Assembly (NCBI RefSeq): GCF_024979235.1
Contig: NZ_JANLCM010000001.1
Location: forward strand, 1,302,001-1,366,000
DNA length: 64,000 nt
Origin: Herbiconiux aconitum
GTDB lineage: Bacteria; Actinomycetota; Actinomycetes; Actinomycetales; Microbacteriaceae
Reading direction: 5' to 3'
Below, in pieces: positions 59,883 through 64,000 of the stretch (within the stretch, counting starts at the first letter, position 1; each line of letters opens with the position of its first letter). A model generated the notes under the pieces. It was not told the DNA's origin and made no database searches. It worked only from the letters and a program-made list of their open reading frames with translations. A program made the translations under genes and the position numbers.

Positions 59883-60458
59883 TTAGTTTGCAGCAGCTTT
59901 CTCCTGGATCGCGTGCAATCGACCCAGCAGCTGTCGGCTGACGGTTTCGAAGGGGGCGATGTCTCGTTCGGCTCGTGCGAGGACGATTGCGCCCTCCGTC
60001 GAAGCGAGCAGAAGCGCCGCGAAGTCCGTGGCATCACTGAGGGAAAGCCCTCCTTCATGGAGCAGCTCGGCGACGCATTCTCGCCAGCTCCGGAAGGCGT
60101 CCGAAGCGTCATCCAATAACTGCGGCGCATCGCTGGCAATGGTCACCGCCAGAATGGTGCAACCGACGGTGAACTGGGAGTTCTCCAGGATGCGCTTCCA
60201 CAAGCCTAGAAATGCGGTGGTCAATTCTTCAGGTGTTCTGCCGCGCTGCGTTCCCAGCTGCTCGAGAGTCTGCACTTTGACCAGGGCGATCGCTTCGCTG
60301 ACGAGCTGATCTTTGCCCTTCGGGAAGTGGTAATAGATCGACCCACGTGCGGCGCCGCTCTGCTCGAGGATCTCGGTGAACGACGCGCCGTAAAGACCCC
60401 GCTCGCTGAGGATGCGCGCGGTTGTCTCCACCATCCGCGTTCGCGTGTCTGCCGCCAT
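59883..60458 (-). CDS. TetR/AcrR-family regulator (LmrA/YxaF-like)
   Basis: The 191-residue regulator has TRTRMVETTARILSERGLYGASFTEILEQSGAARGSIYYHFPKGKDQL, the standard DNA-binding part, and the LmrA/YxaF C-terminal pattern GCTILAVTIASDAP with a QLLDDASDAF helix. ATG 60458 follows AAGGAG at good distance; the frame to 60521 adds residues before the binding site. It probably controls the tautomerase gene downstream. Confidence 0.88.
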   Translation of the reverse strand: MAADTRTRMVETTARILSERGLYGASFTEILEQSGAARGSIYYHFPKGKDQLVSEAIALVKVQTLEQLGTQRGRTPEELTTAFLGLWKRILENSQFTVGCTILAVTIASDAPQLLDDASDAFRSWRECVAELLHEGGLSLSDATDFAALLLASTEGAIVLARAERDIAPFETVSRQLLGRLHAIQEKAAAN

Positions 60459-60557
60459 GGCCACTCCTTCGCGCCTCTCGGGGTCATTCGAGAAGACAGT
60501 TTGACAGAACCGAACCGGCAACGCTCATGACGTCGAGAGTGGACCTCCGACGCCGCG

Positions 60558-62213
60558 TCAGCCGACGAGGCTGATCCGTCGGTGCACTGACGCGATAGCG
60601 CTTGCTCCCTCACCGACGGCGGCCGCGACCCGCTTCATCGAGCCGCGACGAACGTCTCCAGCTGCGAACACGCGGGGCATGCTCGTCTCGAAGGGCAGCG
60701 GGTAAGCGGCGGGCCCAATATTGGTCGCGGCCCCGGCTGGACGCTGCAGCTCGACGTCGGTGAGTACGAAACCTGACTCGTCGAGCTCGATGTCGGAGAG
60801 CCAGGATGTCGCCGGTACTGCGCCGATGAAGCAGAACAGGGCAGCGCTGGGGGTCCATCGCTCCCCAGCGGCACTCTTCAGGGTCACGGCTTCAAGCGAC
60901 CGGTCACCGTGAAGCGTCGCGACTTCCGTGACGAGGTGAATGGAGACGGCTGGGTGGGCGCGTAGCCTCTGGACGAGGTAATCCGACATCCCGGCCGAAA
61001 GATCCGACCCGCGTACGACCAGGTCTACATCGCAGCCTCGGCTGACCAAGAAGAGCGCGGCTTGACCAGCGGAGTTTGCGCCACCGACAACGGTCACACG
61101 GCGGCCCGCGCACATCCGTGCTTCGAGCTCGGTGGCAGCAAAGTAGATTCCAGCGCCCTCGAACTCCTCCCACCGCTCGATCGGCAATCGTCGGTACTCC
61201 GCCCCTGTGGCGATCACGACAGCTCGCGTCAGGATCTCGGTGTCGTCGGAAAGGTGGACTCTGATCCCGTTCGCGCTAGGAAGGAGGCGGGATACCAAGC
61301 AGGGAGCGTAGAGCCTGGCCCCGAATTTCAGGGCTTGTGTCGCCGCCCGGGTGGTCAGGTCGGCTCCTGATAGACCGCCGGGAAAGCCGAGGTAGTTTTC
61401 GACTCGGGAGCTCGCTGCCGCCTGACCGCCCGGACCCACCCCGTCGACGCAGACCGTCCGGAGCCCTTCGGATGCGCCGTAAACGGCGGCTGCCATTCCG
61501 CCCGGTCCTCCTCCGATGACAAACAAGTCCACCTCGTCGTCGTCGTTTCCCCGGTAGGTGTGACCCACCACCTGTGCCAGCGAGTCGGGGGTGACATGTC
61601 GTATGACGTCGTTGCGTATGACCACCAGCGGAAGAAGGGCTTCGTCCTGCCCGAATCGGCCACGGAGGTCAAGGCCGAGCGGGGTGTCGTCGCCGATCCA
61701 CTGATGGGGCAGTTGCATGCGCTGGACGTAACTTCGTAACGCCAAGGACGCCGCACTGCCTTCCTGCCCGACGATCTGGATCGAAGCCGCAGCAGCGTCG
61801 AGGAGGAGAGTTCGTCGAGCCAGGAACGCGTTGAGGAACAGATCCCCGATTTCCCCGTCGAACGCCATCAGGCGGCGGAAGTCTTGGGGGCTAAGCCGTT
61901 GTGCGCGCCCGGACGTCATGGCACGCGCGGTCAGGAACACCGCCTGGTTGGTGAGCATGTTGAGCTCACCTAAGAACTCACCGGCCTCATGGTGAGCCAC
62001 TACAGCGGCCGGCGCGTCCATATTCGCGTCCCGAATGACGTCGACGCTTCCCTCCGCGATGAAGATCATGTCCGGATCGCTGTCGCCGACCGTGAAGAAC
62101 ACTTCGCCTGTCTCGAAAAGCTCGGTTGAGCCGAACTGCGATACCCGAGACCACTGTTCCGAACTCAGAACGGGGTTTGCCTCGGATGGTAGGGGTGGGG
62201 TCTGGCCAGTCAT
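60558..62213 (-). CDS. FAD-dependent thioredoxin-reductase-like protein with N-terminal cyclic-nucleotide-binding domain
   Basis: This 551-residue protein joins a cNMP-binding domain (about 20-130, ETGEVFFTVGDSDPDMIFIAEGSVDVI, GEFLGELNMLTNQAVF) to a low-molecular-weight thioredoxin-reductase fold. The second part has LFVIGGGPGGMAAAVYGASEGL for FAD, VVGGANSAGQAALFL for NADPH, and the GD loop VFAAGDVRRGSMKR. The redox CxxC of true reductases is absent (IYFAATELEARM), so it cannot pass electrons to thioredoxin in the usual way. The frame starts at 62261, but ATG 62213 (MTGQT) is likelier. It faces a TetR gene over a palindrome. Confidence 0.85.
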   Translation of the reverse strand: MTGQTPPLPSEANPVLSSEQWSRVSQFGSTELFETGEVFFTVGDSDPDMIFIAEGSVDVIRDANMDAPAAVVAHHEAGEFLGELNMLTNQAVFLTARAMTSGRAQRLSPQDFRRLMAFDGEIGDLFLNAFLARRTLLLDAAAASIQIVGQEGSAASLALRSYVQRMQLPHQWIGDDTPLGLDLRGRFGQDEALLPLVVIRNDVIRHVTPDSLAQVVGHTYRGNDDDEVDLFVIGGGPGGMAAAVYGASEGLRTVCVDGVGPGGQAAASSRVENYLGFPGGLSGADLTTRAATQALKFGARLYAPCLVSRLLPSANGIRVHLSDDTEILTRAVVIATGAEYRRLPIERWEEFEGAGIYFAATELEARMCAGRRVTVVGGANSAGQAALFLVSRGCDVDLVVRGSDLSAGMSDYLVQRLRAHPAVSIHLVTEVATLHGDRSLEAVTLKSAAGERWTPSAALFCFIGAVPATSWLSDIELDESGFVLTDVELQRPAGAATNIGPAAYPLPFETSMPRVFAAGDVRRGSMKRVAAAVGEGASAIASVHRRISLVG

Positions 62214-62283
62214 GCTCTGAACATATACGTAGGCGTTTCGATTGTGTAGGTGGCGAAGCATAGTCGATTATTGTCCAGTTGGG

Positions 62284-62303
62284 CAAGAATTCAGGTATTC
62301 TTG
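62284..62303. promoter_or_regulatory. 20-base perfect palindrome, putative TetR operator
   Basis: CAAGAAT-TCAGGT-ATTCTTG has 7-base arms and a 6-base centre, 4 bases before the TetR ATG and upstream of the flavoprotein gene. A bound repressor could silence both divergent genes. Confidence 0.7.
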
Positions 62304-62307
62304 AATC

Positions 62308-62934
62308 ATGGCCAGACCTCGCAAATTTCAAGAAGCCGACGTGATCCGCAGCGCCACGCAAGTATTTGCGACGAAGGGTTACTCGGGAACGACAATGGAT
62401 GACCTCGCGGCAGCCACCGGTCTCGGTAAGCAGAGCATCTACAATTCCTTCGGTGGCAAGCTCGAACTCTTCTTGCGTGCTTACGAGAGCGATGCTGCTG
62501 AGACTGTGATGTCGGTGGATGTCGCGCTCGATGACAGTGACGGCTCGCCCCTGCAGAAGATTTACGCCCATCTCATCCGGAGTGCGCTGCGGGCCGCCGA
62601 GGGGAGCCGGGACTCGCTGTTCAACAAGGGAACCACCGAGCTCTCGGACCAGTACACCGAGGTTGCCGGGGCTGCGCTGAAGACGTTCGAAGAAATTGAA
62701 CAGGTCTACAAAGAATGCCTGCAAGATGCTCAGGATCAGGGCGAGCTGCAGAGTGATGCGAACGTGGCCGACCTGGCGGCATTCTTTCTGGCGTTCTTCC
62801 GGGGCATCGAAGCTTTAGGCGCGGCAGGCGTCAAGCGCGAGACGCTCATGTCGTCGGCGCTGACGGCTCTGAGCTTCCTGCCGCTCACGGAGCTCGGGCG
62901 CACGGTCGCGCTGGGTGAAGCGGGGCCCGCCTAG
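62308..62934 (+). CDS. TetR/AcrR-family regulator
   Basis: This 208-residue regulator has FQEADVIRSATQVFATKGYSGTTMDDLAAATGLGKQSIYNSFGGKLELF, a standard helix-turn-helix, and a C-terminal helical domain (SLFNKGTTELSDQYTEVAGAALKTF). The ATG at 62308 directly follows the perfect palindrome and its T-rich flank, so autoregulation is likely. The divergent gene encodes the cNMP-domain flavoprotein, and an MFS gene follows after 106 bases with its own operator-like repeat. Confidence 0.88.
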   Translation: MARPRKFQEADVIRSATQVFATKGYSGTTMDDLAAATGLGKQSIYNSFGGKLELFLRAYESDAAETVMSVDVALDDSDGSPLQKIYAHLIRSALRAAEGSRDSLFNKGTTELSDQYTEVAGAALKTFEEIEQVYKECLQDAQDQGELQSDANVADLAAFFLAFFRGIEALGAAGVKRETLMSSALTALSFLPLTELGRTVALGEAGPA

Positions 62935-62983
62935 AGGCTGCCGACCGTCGTTTTCCGCCTGCGGCGAAATTCTGGACGAAACG

Positions 62984-63010
62984 GTCAAATAGGACCTTCT
63001 GATATTTGAC
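62984..63010. promoter_or_regulatory. 27-base inverted repeat upstream of the MFS gene
   Basis: GTCAAATA-N11-TATTTGAC has perfect 8-base arms and ends 30 bases before the MFS ATG. It differs from the CAAGAAT palindrome, so a different regulator is likely. Confidence 0.6.
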
Positions 63011-63040
63011 TAAATAGACAAGAACACTAATGATGTTCGC

Positions 63041-64000
63041 ATGTCTTCTACCGAAACAACCATCTCGCGACTTCCCCACTCGAACGCGCGGGGCTGGGCC
63101 GGCGTTATCGCTATAGGCATCGGCTCTTTCGCTCTGTCTGTCACTGAACTCCTCCCGGTCGGTCTTCTGCGGCCCATCGCTTCCGATCTCGATGTCACCG
63201 AAGGCGTCGCCGGGTTGATGGTCGGGGTTCCTGCCGTCGTCGCCGCGCTCAGCGCCCTTGCCTTCGTCGTGCTCGCCGGCAAGTCCGACCGACGAAAGCT
63301 CCTGATCGCCGGGAGTGCACTCCTGCTCTTCTCTGACGTTCTCGCGCTCATCGCTCCCAACTTCCTGGTGATGATCGTCGCGCGTGCGCTTCTCGGCATC
63401 GCCCTGGGAAGCTTCTGGGCGATCGCCGGAAGCCTCGGAGCCAAGCTCGTGCATGAACGGTTCATCGGGCCCGCGACATCGATCATCTTCGCCGGCCTGT
63501 CGATCGCCGCGGTGGTCTCCGTGCCGTTCGGATCGTTCATCGCCACGGTCGCCGGCTGGCGCGAAGCGTTCCTGATCGCCACCATCCTCGGCGCGGTCGT
63601 GGTGGCACTGCAGCTGGCCGTCGTGCCGAAGATCATCATGGATCAAGCGCCGTCGCTCCGTGCGCTCCCGACGTTACTCCGGCGTCCGAGCGTCGTCGTG
63701 CTTCTCGCCACCGTCGCCCTGGTGTTCGTCGGTCAGTACGTCTCCTACACCTACATCACCCCCTATCTCGGCGTGACTCTGGGCATTGACGGGGGCGTGA
63801 TCAGCGTGCTCCTGCTCGCCTTCGGGATCGGCGGCATCATCGGCAACTTCGTCGGCGGGGCGCTGGCGGCAAAGCGGCTGAAGCCCATGCTCGTGACGTT
63901 CCTCGTGCTCATGACCGTCGGCATCATCGCGTCACAGGTGTTCACCGGCTCTCTCGTGGGCCCCCTGATCGTGCTGGTGGTGTGGGGCCTGGGCTTCGGA
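63041..64000 (+). CDS. MFS transporter, DHA1 (AraJ/PbuE/NepI-like), cut by the right edge
   Basis: The frame is open from ATG 63041 to the last base, 320 codons, and continues outside. The N-terminal half has GIGSFALSVTELLPVGLLRPIASDL in helix 1, a shape typical of AraJ/NepI exporters, VLAGKSDRRKLLIAGSALLLFSDVLALIAPNF (loop 2-3 motif), and RALLGIALGSFWAIAGSLG. It likely exports a sugar, nucleoside or amino acid. It stands alone behind a GTCAAATA inverted repeat, and at least four spans are missing. Confidence 0.85.
   Translation, partial: MSSTETTISRLPHSNARGWAGVIAIGIGSFALSVTELLPVGLLRPIASDLDVTEGVAGLMVGVPAVVAALSALAFVVLAGKSDRRKLLIAGSALLLFSDVLALIAPNFLVMIVARALLGIALGSFWAIAGSLGAKLVHERFIGPATSIIFAGLSIAAVVSVPFGSFIATVAGWREAFLIATILGAVVVALQLAVVPKIIMDQAPSLRALPTLLRRPSVVVLLATVALVFVGQYVSYTYITPYLGVTLGIDGGVISVLLLAFGIGGIIGNFVGGALAAKRLKPMLVTFLVLMTVGIIASQVFTGSLVGPLIVLVVWGLGFG

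Noticed and set aside
1..64000. CRISPR array, prophage, BGC or defence system
   Set aside because: No direct-repeat array, phage structural gene, megasynthase or recognisable defence gene was seen on either strand.

Overview
The window is high-GC DNA with actinobacterial habits: GTG/TTG starts, lipoprotein signals ending in LSGC or LSAC, many one-domain TetR/GntR/MerR regulators, leaderless-looking promoters and ATGA-coupled operons. Gene content (sugar-scavenging cluster, DUF445, LtrA, LAL-type LuxR regulator, many SDR/MDR oxidoreductases) fits a free-living or plant/soil-associated member of the Microbacteriaceae. That is inference from style and content; no rRNA or marker gene is present. 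I see no tRNA, rRNA, CRISPR array, prophage or intact insertion sequence.

1-1.5 kb holds a cut-off TetR tail and the wreck of a serine recombinase. About 1.5-21.7 kb is a sugar cluster centred on L-fucose: a GH95 alpha-L-fucosidase, a CUT1-type ABC importer without its own ATPase, an enolase-superfamily sugar-acid dehydratase with a broken mutarotase gene, a five-step acid branch (MDR dehydrogenase, KduD-like SDR, KDPG aldolase, KDG kinase, Gfo/Idh oxidoreductase, plus a broken GntR gene), then an L-fucose dehydrogenase-like AKR, a clear L-fuconate dehydratase, an FCD-GntR regulator, a frameshifted L-fuconolactonase and a large secreted GH141-like beta-helix protein. A shared operator-like motif with the core TCTGAT precedes most of these transcription units and suggests one fucose regulon under the intact GntR protein.

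22-32 kb is mixed: an HxlR/luciferase-like monooxygenase/DoxX unit, four small unknown proteins, an MBL hydrolase with a divergent TetR, a TetR with a Gfo/Idh and quinone-oxidoreductase operon, and DUF445. From 32.9 to 42.4 kb four near-identical MerR-type promoters (TTGACC with an inverted repeat in the spacer) lie in front of LtrA, a small-exporter/DUF1345 pair, a SpoIIM-like membrane protein and a ruined alcohol dehydrogenase. A MerR gene lies among them, and this is probably a previously unlisted local regulon. An AraC/SDR pair and a 934-residue LuxR regulator share the region.

42.4-49.5 kb has an AAHS-type MFS carrier, two paralogous SDRs, a GH1 beta-glucosidase with a divergent operator, a FUSC protein and an MDR reductase. 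49.5-57.1 kb is one tightly coupled seven-gene operon: a peptide-type ABC importer, a membrane-anchored esterase, a 41-residue membrane peptide and a DHA2 exporter. 57.1-64 kb ends with small detoxification and regulatory units, a cyclic-nucleotide-domain flavoprotein facing a TetR gene across a perfect palindrome, and an MFS gene cut by the right edge.

At least eight genes are decaying or are fragments (recombinase, mutarotase, GntR, fuconolactonase, YtrA-type GntR tail, two SDR pieces, alcohol dehydrogenase), so the region has been reshaped recently, or the assembly carries indel errors, or both.
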